A stretch of DNA of 64,000 bases from Pseudomonas sp. PDM14 (GCF_014851905.1 NZ_JACVAQ010000001.1:124001-188000), one strand, 5' to 3'. Positions 9,716 to 18,551 are shown, numbered from the stretch's first letter. Made by a program: numbers and translations. The notes: a model not told the origin generated them from the letters alone.

Positions 9716-9752
9716 AAAAAGGGCCGCAACACTCAAGCGTTGCGGCCCTTTT
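9716..9752. terminator. Bidirectional Rho-independent terminator after mgsC
   Basis: A perfect 10-bp stem (GGGCCGCAAC / GTTGCGGCCC) with an 8-base loop is flanked by five A's and four T's. Read on the minus strand it ends the gmaS-mgsABC transcript 17 bases after the mgsC stop, and it insulates the repeat array. Confidence 0.9.
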
Positions 9753-9768
9753 CATTTCGCGGTTGGGC

Positions 9769-11091
9769 TCAGAACTTCTGCCCCGGCACCCAGTTGGTGC
9801 CGGCCAGCGGTACGCGGGCCATGGCGGCGGCTTCCACGGTCAGCGCTACCAAGTCCTCGGGGTCGAGGTTATGCAGGTGCGACTTGCCGCAAGCGCGGGC
9901 CATGGTCTGCGCTTCCAGCACCAGCACGCGCAGGTAGTTGGCCAGGCGACGCCCCGCCGCGACCGGGTCGAGGCGCTTGGCCAGTTCCGGGTCCTGGGTG
10001 GTGATCCCGGCCGGGTCGCGGCCGTTCTGCCAGTCGTCGTAGAAGCCGGCCGCCGAGTCGATCTGCTTCAGCTCCTCGTCCAGCCGCGGGTGGTTGTCGC
10101 CGAGGGCGATCAGCGCCGCGGTGCCGATGGCTACCGCGTCGGCGCCCATGGCCATGGCCTTGGCCACGTCGGCACCGGTGCGGATACCGCCGGAGACGAT
10201 CAGCTGCACCTTGCGGTGCATGTCCATCTCCTGCAGCGCCTGCACGGCCTGCGGAATGGCCGAGAGGATCGGGATGCCGACGTGTTCGATGAACACTTCC
10301 TGGGTCGCCGCGGTGCCGCCCTGCATGCCGTCGAGGACGATCACGTCGGCGCCCGCCTTCACCGCCAGCTTGACGTCGTAGTACGGGCGGCTGGCGCCGA
10401 TCTTCACGTAGATGGGTTTTTCCCAGTCGGTGATCTCGCGGATCTCGGCGATCTTGATCGCCAGGTCATCCGGGCCGGTCCAGTCCGGGTGGCGGCAAGC
10501 ACTGCGCTGGTCGACGCCGACCGGCAGGGTGCGCATGCCGGCCACGCGTTCGGTGACCTTCATGCCCAGCAGCATGCCGCCACCGCCGGGCTTGGCGCCC
10601 TGGCCGAGGACGATCTCGATGGCGTCGGCCTTGCGCAGGTCGTCCGGGTTCATGCCGTAGCGCGACGGCAGGTACTGATAGACCAGGTGCTGCGACTGGC
10701 CGCGCTCTTCCGGGGTCATGCCGCCGTCACCGGTGGTGGTGCTGGTGCCGGCGATGGTCGCGCCACGGCCGAGGGCTTCCTTGGCGTTGGCCGACAGCGC
10801 ACCGAAGCTCATGCCGGCGATGGTCACCGGAATCTTCAGGTGGATCGGCTTCTTGGCGAAGCGGTTGCCGAGCACCACGTCGGTGCCGCACTTCTCGCGG
10901 TAGCCTTCCAGCGGGTAGCGCGACATGCTCGCACCGAGCAGCAGCAGGTCGTCGAAGTGCGGCAGCTTGCGCTTGGTGCCGCCGCCGCGAATGTCATAGA
11001 TGCCGGTCTCGGCGGCACGCTGGATTTCCTGGATGGACAGGCGGTCGAACGTGGCGGACTCGCGCAACACCGGGGGGATTTTCTCGCTCAT
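9769..11091 (-). CDS. mgsC: N-methylglutamate synthase subunit C (GltB-type FMN synthase domain)
   Basis: A 440-residue protein equivalent to the FMN/Fe-S synthase domain of glutamate synthase. Visible are PVTIAGMSFGALS, GDGGMTPEE, GQGAKPGGGG, a DGMQGGTAAT phosphate-binding turn, SGGIRTGADV, and a Cys-containing segment near RSACRHP. With MgsA and MgsB it would transfer the methylamino group of gamma-glutamylmethylamide onto a 2-oxoglutarate skeleton to form N-methylglutamate. It is the last gene of gmaS-mgsABC, separated from mgsB by a palindromic repeat. The GltB-like split in three small genes beside gmaS is the diagnostic arrangement; glxD-type homologues are similar. Confidence 0.9.
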   Translation of the reverse strand: MSEKIPPVLRESATFDRLSIQEIQRAAETGIYDIRGGGTKRKLPHFDDLLLLGASMSRYPLEGYREKCGTDVVLGNRFAKKPIHLKIPVTIAGMSFGALSANAKEALGRGATIAGTSTTTGDGGMTPEERGQSQHLVYQYLPSRYGMNPDDLRKADAIEIVLGQGAKPGGGGMLLGMKVTERVAGMRTLPVGVDQRSACRHPDWTGPDDLAIKIAEIREITDWEKPIYVKIGASRPYYDVKLAVKAGADVIVLDGMQGGTAATQEVFIEHVGIPILSAIPQAVQALQEMDMHRKVQLIVSGGIRTGADVAKAMAMGADAVAIGTAALIALGDNHPRLDEELKQIDSAAGFYDDWQNGRDPAGITTQDPELAKRLDPVAAGRRLANYLRVLVLEAQTMARACGKSHLHNLDPEDLVALTVEAAAMARVPLAGTNWVPGQKF

Positions 11092-11112
11092 TTCAAATTC
11101 CTCGTCTGGCAG

Positions 11113-11162
11113 TGGTGCGCACGGCGCACCCTACAGGGCCTCGGTGCGCCAGGCGCACCGAG
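11113..11162. repeat. Palindromic repeat between mgsB and mgsC
   Basis: GGTGCGCACGGCGCACCCTAC followed by GGTGCGCCAGGCGCACC gives two nested hairpins within the operon. It belongs to the GTAGGGTGCGCC family listed at 5149-5205. Confidence 0.75.
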
Positions 11163-11172
11163 CGGTGCTAAA

Positions 11173-11856
11173 TCAGTACGCCGACGCGTTGTCGACCTTG
11201 AAGTTGTAGAGCTGGCGGGCCGAGCCGTAGCGCTTGAAGCTGGCCGGGTCCTCGTCGAAGCCGGCGCGGTTGAGCAGGCCCTTGAGTTCTTCCAGGTGCT
11301 CGGCGCGCATCTCTTTTTCGATGCAGTCCGAACCCAGCGACTTGACCGTGCCCTTGATGTAGATGCGCGTCTCGTAGAGCGAATCGCCCAGTGCATCGCC
11401 AGCGTCGCCGCACACCACCAGGCGTCCGGCCTGACCCATGAAGCAGCTCATGTGGCCGATGTTGCCGCCGACCACGATGTCGATGCCCTTCATCGAGATG
11501 CCGCAGCGCGCGCCGGCGTCGCCCTCGATCACCAGCAGGCCGCCATGCGCGGTGGCACCGGCCGACTGCGAGGCGCTGCCCTTGACCCGGACCATGCCGG
11601 ACATCATGTTCTCGGCCACGCCGACACCCACGTTGCCGTGCACGGTGACGCTGGCGCGCTGGTTCATCCCGGCGCAGTAGTAACCGGCGTGGCCCTCGAT
11701 ATCGACGGTCAACGCCTCGTTCAGGCCGACGGCCAGGTTGTGCTTGCCGCCACTGTTGGTCACCTGCCATTCGCGCTCGAACAGATTGCCGGCCTGGTCA
11801 TGCAGGGCTTGGTTGAGGTCGCGTACCGAGACGCTGGAAAGGTCGATGGTTTTCAT
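11173..11856 (-). CDS. mgsB: N-methylglutamate synthase subunit B (GXGXG beta-helix domain)
   Basis: A 227-residue protein corresponding to the GXGXG C-terminal domain of the glutamate synthase large subunit, a right-handed beta-helix of repeated Gly-rich turns (for example YYCAGMNQRASVTVHGNVGVG and GDAGARCGISMKGIDIVVGG). In the synthase it is structural and helps form the ammonia/methylamine tunnel. A GGAGA ribosome site precedes ATG 11856. It is related to GlxC and to formylmethanofuran dehydrogenase subunit C; the gmaS-mgsA neighbours decide the call. Confidence 0.9.
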   Translation of the reverse strand: MKTIDLSSVSVRDLNQALHDQAGNLFEREWQVTNSGGKHNLAVGLNEALTVDIEGHAGYYCAGMNQRASVTVHGNVGVGVAENMMSGMVRVKGSASQSAGATAHGGLLVIEGDAGARCGISMKGIDIVVGGNIGHMSCFMGQAGRLVVCGDAGDALGDSLYETRIYIKGTVKSLGSDCIEKEMRAEHLEELKGLLNRAGFDEDPASFKRYGSARQLYNFKVDNASAY

Positions 11857-12016
11857 TCTGCTGTCTCCAATAAGTATCCAATCGAGGCCAGGCCGTAGCG
11901 AGCGCGCCGAGTGCTAGGAAGGACCGCAGCGATTCGCGAGACAGTACGAGTAGTACGGCGAGCGAAACGCGAGGACCTGACGCCGCAATCGGTGCGCGCA
12001 GCAGGCATGGGTCGAT

Positions 12017-12916
12017 TCACGCTCTTTCCCAGATGTACATGGTCGCCGGCTCCGGCTCCCAGACCTTGGCCTTGTCGATGCCCGGCAGGGTCGACAGCGC
12101 CTGGTACTCGGAGGCCATGGCCACGTAGTCGTCGGTCTCGGCGAGGATCGCCGGCTTGCAGGCGATCGGGTCGCGGATCACCGCGAAGCCGTCGCGGGTG
12201 CCGATGGCGAAGGTGAAGAAGCCGTCGAGGTCTTCCAGCGAATGGTCGAGGGCCTCCTTCAGCGAATCACCTTCGCGCAGGCGCCAGGTCAAGTAGCCAG
12301 CGGCCACTTCAGTGTCGTTGTCGGTCTCGAACTCGATGCCGTGGCGACGCAGTTCCTGGCGCAGGCGGAAGTGGTTGGACAGCGAGCCGTTGTGCACCAG
12401 GCACAGGTCCTGGCCGGTGGAGAACGGGTGGCTGCCCTCCATGGTTACCGCGCTCTCGGTGGCCATGCGGGTGTGGCCGATGATGTGGCTGCCCTTCATC
12501 TTGGCCAGGGAAAACCGCTCGGAGATTTCCGCCGGCAAGCCCATGCCCTTGAGAATCTCGATGCTCTGGCCGACGCTCATCACCCGCACCTGCGGGGCCA
12601 GCTCGGCCAGGGCGGCGCGTACATCGGCCTCGGCAGCGGTGGTCTTGAGCACGGCAGCGCTGGCGTTCTGGAACCAGTCCAGCGAGCAGCCCAGGCGGCC
12701 TTCCAGCTCGCCCATCAGCGCCTGGTAGTCGACATCGGCACCGGTGCTCTGCAGGGTCAGCTTGATCCAGCCATCCTTCACTTCATCGCCGTAGATGGCG
12801 AAGCCAGCGCTGTCCGGGCCACGGTCAGTCATGGCCAGCAGCATGGGTTCGAACAGCGCGCCGAGCTGGGACTCCAGCGCCGGGTTCTTCAAGTACAGGC
12901 CTACGATTCCACACAT
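12017..12916 (-). CDS. mgsA: N-methylglutamate synthase subunit A (class II amidotransferase)
   Basis: A 299-residue Ntn-type class II glutamine amidotransferase. The start is fixed by MCGIVGLY, because Cys2 becomes the N-terminal nucleophile after Met removal, and GAGGAA lies just upstream of ATG 12916. The segments HIIGHTRMATES and LVHNGSLSNHFRLR are typical of the family. It is thought to release methylamine from gamma-glutamylmethylamide and feed it to the synthase domains. It begins 76 bases after the gmaS stop. A 160-base non-coding spacer with repeat-like content separates it from mgsB, unusually long for this operon. Confidence 0.92.
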   Translation of the reverse strand: MCGIVGLYLKNPALESQLGALFEPMLLAMTDRGPDSAGFAIYGDEVKDGWIKLTLQSTGADVDYQALMGELEGRLGCSLDWFQNASAAVLKTTAAEADVRAALAELAPQVRVMSVGQSIEILKGMGLPAEISERFSLAKMKGSHIIGHTRMATESAVTMEGSHPFSTGQDLCLVHNGSLSNHFRLRQELRRHGIEFETDNDTEVAAGYLTWRLREGDSLKEALDHSLEDLDGFFTFAIGTRDGFAVIRDPIACKPAILAETDDYVAMASEYQALSTLPGIDKAKVWEPEPATMYIWERA

Positions 12917-12991
12917 AAAGGGTTCCTCATCGCCTCCCGCAGGAGGCTCTGTCAGTGATGGGTGCACATGCCCGCCGCAGCGGGCGCGCGG

Positions 12992-14326
12992 CTAGAAGAA
13001 TTCGGTGTAGCGCTCGATTTCCCAGTCGGAGACATGGCGGCTGTATTCCACCCACTCCATGCGCTTGAGCTTGATGAACTCGTCGACGATTTCCGGGCCG
13101 AGCACTTCGCGGAACAGCGGGTCGGCTTCCAGCGCGTCGCAGGCTTCCTTGAGCGACTGCGGCAGGGTGTCGATGCCGCGCGCGGCGATCTCCTCCAGGC
13201 TCAGCTTGTAGAGGTTCTCGTTGCACGCGGTGCCCGGGTCGAGCTGACGGTCGATGCCGTCGAGGCCGGCGGCAATGATCGCGGCGCTGACCAGGTACGG
13301 GTTGCAGCCAGCGTCCGGCAGACGGAACTCGATGCGCCCGTAGGGGATACGCAGCATCGCCGAGCGGTTGTTGTCGCCGTAGGCGATGAACGCCGGCGCC
13401 CAGGTCGCCCCCGACAGCGAACGGCCAACGACCAGACGCTTGTAGGAGTTCACCGTCGGCGCGGCGAACGCGCACAGCGCCGGGCCGTGGGCCAGCAGGC
13501 CGGCGAGGAAGTGATAGGCCAGCTTCGACAGGCCCATGCCGCTCGGGTCGCTGGCGTCATGGAACAGGTTCTTGTTGGTGGCGCTGGCGATCGACAGGTG
13601 AAAGTGCATGCCGTTGCCGGCGCGGCGCGGGTCCGGCTTGGGCATGAACGAGCAGATCATGCCCAGGTCGTTGGCGATCTCGCCGGCGGCCATGCGGAAG
13701 AAGGTGAAGCGGTCCGCCGACTCCATCGCATCGCTGTAGGTGTAGTTGATCTCGAACTGGCCGCAGGCGTCTTCGTGGTCGATCTGGTAGATGTCGAAAC
13801 CGACCGGCTGCAGAGCTTCGGTGAGCTTCTCGAGGAACACCCGCGAGCGCGACAGGCCCTTGTAGTCGTAACAGGGCTTCTCCAGCTTGTCGCTGCCATC
13901 GACCGGGCTGAGCTTGCCGTCGGCACCGCGGCGGAACAGGCTGAACTCGGGCTCCAGGCCGGTGTTCAGGGTCCAGCCACGATCAGTCAGGCGCTGCACC
14001 TGCTGCTGCAGTACATAGCGGGTGTCATAGGGATGCGGCTGGCCATTGACGTGGCCGATGCACACCACCCGCCCGTAACCCGGCTGCCAGGGCACCGGGG
14101 TCAGGGTGCTGAGGTCGCCCCGGGCCATGAAGTCCGGGCCATGGGGCTCCATGCCCATCCCCCAGATGGCGAAACCGGCGAAACCGGCGCCCTCCTCGGC
14201 CACGGCCTTGAGACCGGACACCGGCACCGACTTGGTCTTGGCCGCGCCGTGTATATCGACAAACTGCGCCAGCACATACTTGATGCCGTGCTGGTCGATG
14301 ATTCGCTGGGTTTCGCTGGGCAACAT
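12992..14326 (-). CDS. gmaS: Gamma-glutamylmethylamide synthetase
   Basis: A 444-residue member of the glutamine synthetase superfamily (GSIII/GmaS branch) that ligates methylamine to glutamate with ATP. Visible are the N-terminal [15 protein letters not shown], the metal-binding [16 protein letters not shown], and the C-terminal [15 protein letters not shown]. It differs from housekeeping GlnA in lacking the adenylylation loop and in the start of the protein. It is the first gene of gmaS-mgsABC, and divergent from an XRE-cupin regulator. The promoter has a near-perfect sigma-54 element at 14391-14406 and an operator-like palindrome. PuuA-type glutamylpolyamine synthetase is the main alternative, but linkage to mgsABC argues strongly for GmaS. 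Confidence 0.92.
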   Translation of the reverse strand: MLPSETQRIIDQHGIKYVLAQFVDIHGAAKTKSVPVSGLKAVAEEGAGFAGFAIWGMGMEPHGPDFMARGDLSTLTPVPWQPGYGRVVCIGHVNGQPHPYDTRYVLQQQVQRLTDRGWTLNTGLEPEFSLFRRGADGKLSPVDGSDKLEKPCYDYKGLSRSRVFLEKLTEALQPVGFDIYQIDHEDACGQFEINYTYSDAMESADRFTFFRMAAGEIANDLGMICSFMPKPDPRRAGNGMHFHLSIASATNKNLFHDASDPSGMGLSKLAYHFLAGLLAHGPALCAFAAPTVNSYKRLVVGRSLSGATWAPAFIAYGDNNRSAMLRIPYGRIEFRLPDAGCNPYLVSAAIIAAGLDGIDRQLDPGTACNENLYKLSLEEIAARGIDTLPQSLKEACDALEADPLFREVLGPEIVDEFIKLKRMEWVEYSRHVSDWEIERYTEFF

Positions 14327-14356
14327 GGTTATGACCTCCGGTTGTGCCGCCGATTA

Positions 14357-14369
14357 TTCCAATCAGGAA
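14357..14369. promoter_or_regulatory. Candidate operator TTCC-N5-GGAA before gmaS
   Basis: TTCCAATCAGGAA lies 31 bases before the gmaS ATG. It overlaps a second perfect 15-bp palindrome, GGAAAGTTACTTTCC (14366-14380), placed at the expected sigma-54 transcription start. Isolated GGGGAAA half-sites follow on the regulator side near 14460 and 14481. Confidence 0.6.
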
Positions 14370-14390
14370 AGTTACTTTCCCCAAAAGAAA

Positions 14391-14406
14391 TGCAAGCAGC
14401 TTGCCA
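14391..14406 (-). promoter_or_regulatory. Sigma-54 promoter for gmaS-mgsABC
   Basis: On the minus strand the element reads TGGCAA-GCTGC-TTGCA, a near-consensus -24/-12 element with exact spacing, 65 bases before the gmaS ATG. It implies RpoN-dependent, nitrogen-limited expression. Confidence 0.8.
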
Positions 14407-14501
14407 ACCTCTGTCATCCCGCCAATTCCCCGCTGTGCCGCGCTGTCCTTCTATCTATAGGGGAAAAATGCTTTCATACGGGGAAACTAATACGCGATGC
14501 A

Positions 14502-14518
14502 TGCACCGAATGGATGCA
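14502..14518 (-). promoter_or_regulatory. NtrC-like enhancer site upstream of gmaS
   Basis: TGCACC-GAATG-GATGCA matches the NtrC consensus TGCACC-N5-GGTGCA at 11 of 12 positions. It lies about 100 bases upstream of the gmaS -24 box, within the gmaS/XRE divergent region. Confidence 0.6.
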
Positions 14519-14576
14519 GGGCGATAATTCTTGGTGCGAATTTTTTATTCCTAATAAGCGGAGCACACACGCTCAC

Positions 14577-15176
14577 ATGACCATAACCGTAGATAGCCAA
14601 CCCCGCCTCAAGCTCGAACAGTACCTGGGCATGCAGATCCGTCGGCAGCGCCAGGCCCAGGAACTGAAGATCGCCGATGTCGCGCGCATCGCCGGCATCA
14701 GCCAGGGCATGCTGAGCAAGATCGAGAACGCCCAGGTCTCCACCAGCCTGGACACCCTAAGCCGTCTCTGCGATGCACTCGGCATGCCCATGTCCAAACT
14801 GTTCAGCCAGTACGACCAGCAGGACAGCGGCGCCCTGCTGGTGGAAGCCGGCGAAGGCCTGGAAGTGGTGCGACGCGGCACGGAGAAGGGTCACACCTAC
14901 CACCTGCTCAACCACACCCGCGGCCCGAACAAGACCTTCGAGGCGTACATGGTCAGCATGGGCGACGCCAGCGAGGAATTCCCGACCTTCGCCCACCCCG
15001 GCACCGAGTTCCTTCACCTGCTCGAAGGTGAACTGGTGTACCGCCACGGCAACCAGCTCTACCCGATGAAAGCCGGCGATAGCCTGACCTTCGACGGCGA
15101 GGTACCGCACGGCCCGGAGAAGCTGGTCAAGGTGCCGATTCGGCTGCTGTCGATCATGAACTACGGTAGGGATTGA
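14577..15176 (+). CDS. XRE-family regulator with C-terminal cupin
   Basis: A 199-residue regulator. The N-terminal helix-turn-helix covers about residues 20-75 (IRRQRQAQELKIADVARIAG then SQGMLSKIENAQVSTSLDTL), and a cupin sensor domain lies at about 120-190 (HPGTEFLHLLEGELVYRHG). XRE-cupin proteins usually sense small amines, amino acids or their gamma-glutamyl derivatives and repress adjacent genes. It diverges from gmaS, so it is the best candidate for binding the TTCC-N5-GGAA palindromes at the methylamine operons. ATG 14577 was chosen over upstream frames because it begins directly before the HTH. GGAG is 13 bases away, rather far. Confidence 0.88.
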   Translation: MTITVDSQPRLKLEQYLGMQIRRQRQAQELKIADVARIAGISQGMLSKIENAQVSTSLDTLSRLCDALGMPMSKLFSQYDQQDSGALLVEAGEGLEVVRRGTEKGHTYHLLNHTRGPNKTFEAYMVSMGDASEEFPTFAHPGTEFLHLLEGELVYRHGNQLYPMKAGDSLTFDGEVPHGPEKLVKVPIRLLSIMNYGRD

Positions 15177-15306
15177 TCGCCCACGGCAACTGCTCAACCT
15201 TTTCAACGCGACGAGAGATAGGGTTTGGGCAATGGGTTGAAGGTGAATGGCTGCAAGCGGCTAGAGGCAGACCTTAGGCAGTGCTGCATGTCGGATGCCT
15301 ATGCCA

Positions 15307-15756
15307 TCAAGCTTTAGCGGCAGGCTTTAGACGGAAGCTGACGCCCATACGATTGAAAGCGTTCATCGCGGCGATGGCCGCTGTCAGGTCGACCAGATCC
15401 TTTTCCGTAAACATCGCCGATGCTGCTGTGTAGGCTTCGTCGGATACATGTGTCTCGCTTACCCGCGTGACTTCTTCTGCCCAAGCCAATGCTGAGCGCT
15501 CCTGATCCGAGAACAGGTATTGCGCTTCATGCCATACCGGTACTAACAGCACCTTGTCTACTGACATACCTTCTTTGATCAGATCACGCGAATGCAGATC
15601 GATGCAGTGGGCGCAGCCGTTGATTTGAGACACTCTGAGAAATATTAGGTGGATCAGCGGGGCTGGCAGATTAGTTCCGGTGGTCACGAAATGATGCAGA
15701 CCTCCAAGGGACTTGGCTGCACCAGGCGAGGCTTCAAACCAATTGAGGCGGTTCAT
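15307..15756 (-). CDS. AhpD-like / carboxymuconolactone decarboxylase family protein
   Basis: A 149-residue peroxidase-like protein with the redox motif NGCAHCIDLH (Cys-X2-Cys-X3-His) at about residues 47-56, and downstream helices (ALAWAEEVTRVSETHV) typical of the AhpD core. Such proteins act as thiol-dependent alkylhydroperoxidases, often unassigned. ATG 15756 with AAGGAAAAG upstream is preferred to a 51-residue longer frame that lacks a ribosome site. It is a single-gene unit with no clear link to the C1 genes. Confidence 0.88.
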   Translation of the reverse strand: MNRLNWFEASPGAAKSLGGLHHFVTTGTNLPAPLIHLIFLRVSQINGCAHCIDLHSRDLIKEGMSVDKVLLVPVWHEAQYLFSDQERSALAWAEEVTRVSETHVSDEAYTAASAMFTEKDLVDLTAAIAAMNAFNRMGVSFRLKPAAKA

Positions 15757-16138
15757 GAGTTGCTTTTCCTTTCTTTGAGACGATGAAGAAAGCGTGACAT
15801 GCAGTTTCCGGCTGCCGAGTCGTGAGCTGAATTCCCGAAACAGGCTGTCTTTGGGGCTCAAAGCCCTCGGCGCTGCTGATGTGCAACGGACATACACGCT
15901 TAGAACCAATATTGGCGCTAAAGCGGACCGTGGTATTGATCCACTTTATGCTTAGTGCACTGATCCACTTTCCAGATGTTCATGCCATCCAATGCGACCC
16001 TTTTGGCCGTTAGCGGTTGGTAGGAACAATCGCAGTTTCGTAACCTGACATCAGCCACACATCTGACTTTCGTCAGTTCATCAGTCAATGTTCGGTGTTG
16101 ACCGCTTGCTGCCCCCTCCCATCCCAGCCCAACCCTCA
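15757..16138. other. 382-bp gene-free stretch with short direct repeats
   Basis: No convincing gene was found. An 11-base direct repeat TGATCCACTTT occurs at 15937-15947 and 15961-15971, and a TTTTGGCCGTTAGCGG segment common in Pseudomonas intergenic DNA follows. Closely spaced repeats of this kind occur at the ends of some insertion sequences, but no transposase remnant or matching end could be identified. A 73-codon open frame on the minus strand has atypical composition and no homology I recognise. Confidence 0.4.
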
Positions 16139-16897
16139 CTATCCACTCAACTTATTAGCCAACACCTGCGCCTCCTCCTTCATCGCCAGCGCCAACGCCT
16201 TGCGCCTCGCCTCGGTCATTCGCGGACGCGCCAAAGCGCAGCTGAGTGCGCCGAGTGCTGGGCCATCGGCGAGCACGATGGGCACCGCCAACCCGGTGTA
16301 ACCGGGTAGTCGGCGATCAGCCAGGCCGCTGGCGAAACCCAGGCGGTGCACGCTGTCCAGGCTGTCGGTGATCCGTTCGATTTCCAGGCCGTAGTCCAGG
16401 CGCAGCACTGCCGCATTGTGCTGCAGGATCTCGTTGCGTTCGGCCCGTGGCATGCGCGCCAGCAGCACCTGCGAGGCCTGCCCAACACCCATGGGGATGC
16501 GCCCGCCGACCGCACCGCTGTAGCTCTGCACCGGCTGTTCGCCGGTCAGCAGGTCCAGGCACAGCACGTGGTAGCCGTCCGGCACCAGCAGGAAAAAGCT
16601 GTCACCGAAACGCTGCGCCAGGCGCAACAGCACCGGGCGCGCCAGCTCGCGGATGGCGCTGGCATTGCCGGCCTGGGCGCCGAGCGCGAACAGTTCGTAG
16701 CCCAGCACATAGCGCCCGCGCTGCGCGGCCGGGCGCACGAAGCCCTGGCGGCGCAGGGCCTGTAACAGGCGGTAGACGGTCGGGCGCGAACAGCCACAGG
16801 CGTCGCACAGCTCATCCAGCGCGGCGCCCTGCACACCCGCGGTCGCGATGCGGCGTAATAGATGAAAGGCCCGCTCCAGGCTTTGGGTGCCGCTCAT
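16139..16897 (-). CDS. IclR-family transcriptional regulator
   Basis: A 252-residue IclR protein with an N-terminal winged helix (SLERAFHLLRRIATAG through CSRPTVYRLLQALRRQGF, residues about 5-60) and a C-terminal effector domain (residues about 80-250). ATG 16897 matches the usual IclR start; a longer in-frame start would add 76 low-complexity residues. It diverges from the FAD oxidoreductase at 17031, which it probably controls. The ligand is unknown. Confidence 0.9.
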   Translation of the reverse strand: MSGTQSLERAFHLLRRIATAGVQGAALDELCDACGCSRPTVYRLLQALRRQGFVRPAAQRGRYVLGYELFALGAQAGNASAIRELARPVLLRLAQRFGDSFFLLVPDGYHVLCLDLLTGEQPVQSYSGAVGGRIPMGVGQASQVLLARMPRAERNEILQHNAAVLRLDYGLEIERITDSLDSVHRLGFASGLADRRLPGYTGLAVPIVLADGPALGALSCALARPRMTEARRKALALAMKEEAQVLANKLSG

Positions 16898-17030
16898 GCT
16901 GTTTCTCACATGCTGATAAAGAAGTGCCGGCGAATGCGGTGCAAGTTGCGCGCCGCCCGGGGCACGGCAAGCTCGGCGACAGGTTCTTTCGGTGCGCAGA
17001 ACGCACCCTGCTTTGCCCTGGAGAATGCCC

Positions 17031-18326
17031 ATGTACCCGCAGATCGAAACCGTCGATGGCAACAGCCACCTGCCCAGCGAAAGCGAAGTCGCCATCATCG
17101 GCGGCGGCATCATCGGCATCTGCACCGCCTATTGGCTGGCCGCGCGCGGCATTCCGGTGGTGCTCCTGGAAAAGGGCGTGATCGCCGGTGAGCAGTCCTC
17201 GCGCAACTGGGGCTGGTGCCGCAGCATGGGCCGCGACCTCGCGGAAATCCCCCTGGCCCTGGCCAGCCTGCAGCTGTGGCAGACCTGGCAGGATGCCTTT
17301 CCCGACGACCTCGGCTTTCGCCGCAGTGGTGTGCTCTACGCCTGTGAAACCCCGCAGCAGTTGCAGCAGCAGGCGGACTGGCTGCAGGCCGCCCGCCACT
17401 ACGGCGCCGATGCCCATCTGCTGCAGCGCGATGACCTCAACCGGCAAATGCCGGATGGCCTGCGTGCCGGCTGGAGCGGTGCCCTGCACGCGCCAGCAGA
17501 TGGCCGCGCCGAACCGCAGCAGGCCACGGCGGTAATTGCCCGCCAGGCGCAACGCCTGGGCGCCCGCCTGCTGACCGGTTGTGCGGTGCGCGGCCTGGAT
17601 ATAGAAGGCGGTCGCGTGGTCGGCCTGTTCACCGAGCGCGGCCGGCTGCGCTGCAACACCGTGGTGCTGGCCGGCGGCGCGTGGTCCTCGCTGTTCTGTC
17701 GTCAGCACGGCATCCGCCTGCCGCAGCTCAAGGTGATCGCCTCGGTCCTGCGCACCGCACCGATGCCCGGTGGCCCGGAGATCGCCGTGGGGGCCAGCCG
17801 CTATGCCTTTCGCAAACGCCAGGACGGCGGCTATACCATCGCCCAGCGCAACGGCAACCTGGCGCCGATCACCCCGGACAGCTTTCGCTACCTGCGCGAT
17901 TTCCTTCCGGCGCTGGGCAAGCAGTACCGCGAGCTGCGCCTGCGCCTGGATCACCACTTCCTCGATGAATTGCGCCTGCCGCAGCGCTGGGCGATGGACC
18001 AGGCCAGCCCGTTCGAGGCCTGCCGGGTGCTCGACCCGCAGCCCTCGGCAAGCATCCTCGCTGAAGCCCGCCGCGAGCTGGCCAAGGCCTTTCCGTTCTT
18101 TCTCGACCTGCAGGTGGCGCAGAGCTGGGCCGGGGTGATGGACGTGACCCCGGACGCGATCCCGGTGATCGGCCCGGTCGACAGCCTGCCGGGCCTGCTG
18201 CTCTCCACCGGCTACTCCGGCCACGGCTTCGGCATCGCCCCGGGTGCAGGCCACCTGCTCGCCGACCTGATCACCGGCGCCACGCCCCTGGTCGATCCAC
18301 AGCCGTTCCGCTTTTCGCAGCTGTGA
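17031..18326 (+). CDS. FAD-dependent oxidoreductase, DadA/DAO family
   Basis: A 431-residue D-amino-acid-oxidase-fold flavoprotein. The N-terminal dinucleotide motif is IIGGGIIGICTAYWLAARG (about residues 21-40), followed by SSRNWGWCRSMGRD and a C-terminal FAD-closing GYSGHGFGIAPGAG. Such enzymes dehydrogenate secondary or D-amino acids to imines. ATG 17031 has GGAG seven bases upstream; an ATG two codons earlier lies too close to it. It diverges from an IclR regulator and lies between the gmaS and mgd operons. An N-methyl amino acid could be the substrate, but nothing in the sequence fixes it. Confidence 0.88.
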   Translation: MYPQIETVDGNSHLPSESEVAIIGGGIIGICTAYWLAARGIPVVLLEKGVIAGEQSSRNWGWCRSMGRDLAEIPLALASLQLWQTWQDAFPDDLGFRRSGVLYACETPQQLQQQADWLQAARHYGADAHLLQRDDLNRQMPDGLRAGWSGALHAPADGRAEPQQATAVIARQAQRLGARLLTGCAVRGLDIEGGRVVGLFTERGRLRCNTVVLAGGAWSSLFCRQHGIRLPQLKVIASVLRTAPMPGGPEIAVGASRYAFRKRQDGGYTIAQRNGNLAPITPDSFRYLRDFLPALGKQYRELRLRLDHHFLDELRLPQRWAMDQASPFEACRVLDPQPSASILAEARRELAKAFPFFLDLQVAQSWAGVMDVTPDAIPVIGPVDSLPGLLLSTGYSGHGFGIAPGAGHLLADLITGATPLVDPQPFRFSQL

Positions 18327-18328
18327 CC

Positions 18329-18393
18329 CTAGGGTGCGCTGTGCGCACCGGAAGGCACCGTGAGAACACCCGGTGCGCGCGGCGCACCCTACG
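18329..18393. repeat. Palindromic repeat of the GTAGGGTGCGCC family
   Basis: CCTAGGGTGCGC...GTGCGCACC on one side and GGTGCGCGCGGCGCACCCTACG on the other form a long inverted repeat three bases after the oxidoreductase stop. It may serve as a transcription end. Confidence 0.75.
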
Positions 18394-18422
18394 AAGGACA
18401 CCGTCCCGCGCCTCGCTGACCT

Positions 18423-18504
18423 TAGGGTGGATGGCGCTCTATCCATCCACCACGTCCACGCCCGGAACACATCGGGGGATCGATGAAGCGTGATCCACCC
18501 TACG
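18423..18504. repeat. Palindromic repeat of the GGGTGGATG family
   Basis: TAGGGTGGATGGC at one end and GATCCACCCTACG at the other enclose an inner ATCCATCCACC arm. It is the second repeat in the 361-bp gap before purU and the same family as 33674-33758. Confidence 0.65.
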
Positions 18505-18518
18505 CGGAGTCTATTTGT

Positions 18519-18551
18519 TTCCCTGAGGGATAAAAAAATTCCTTACAGGCA
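18519..18551. promoter_or_regulatory. Two near-copies of the TTCC-N5-GGAA operator before purU
   Basis: TTCCCTGAGGGAT (18519-18531) and TTCCTTACAGGCA (18539-18551) each match TTCC-N5-GGAA at all but one base, 20 bases apart, 137-169 bases before the purU ATG. No sigma-54 element is evident here, so this promoter may be sigma-70 dependent while sharing the local repressor. Confidence 0.45.

Noticed and set aside
9691..11898. 735-codon plus-strand open frame over mgsC and mgsB
   Set aside because: Antisense shadow of two well-recognised genes; no ribosome site or family.
15918..16139. 73-codon open frame and possible insertion-sequence remnant
   Set aside because: No ribosome site, no recognisable family, no transposase remnant or defined terminal inverted repeats; only an 11-base direct repeat is seen.
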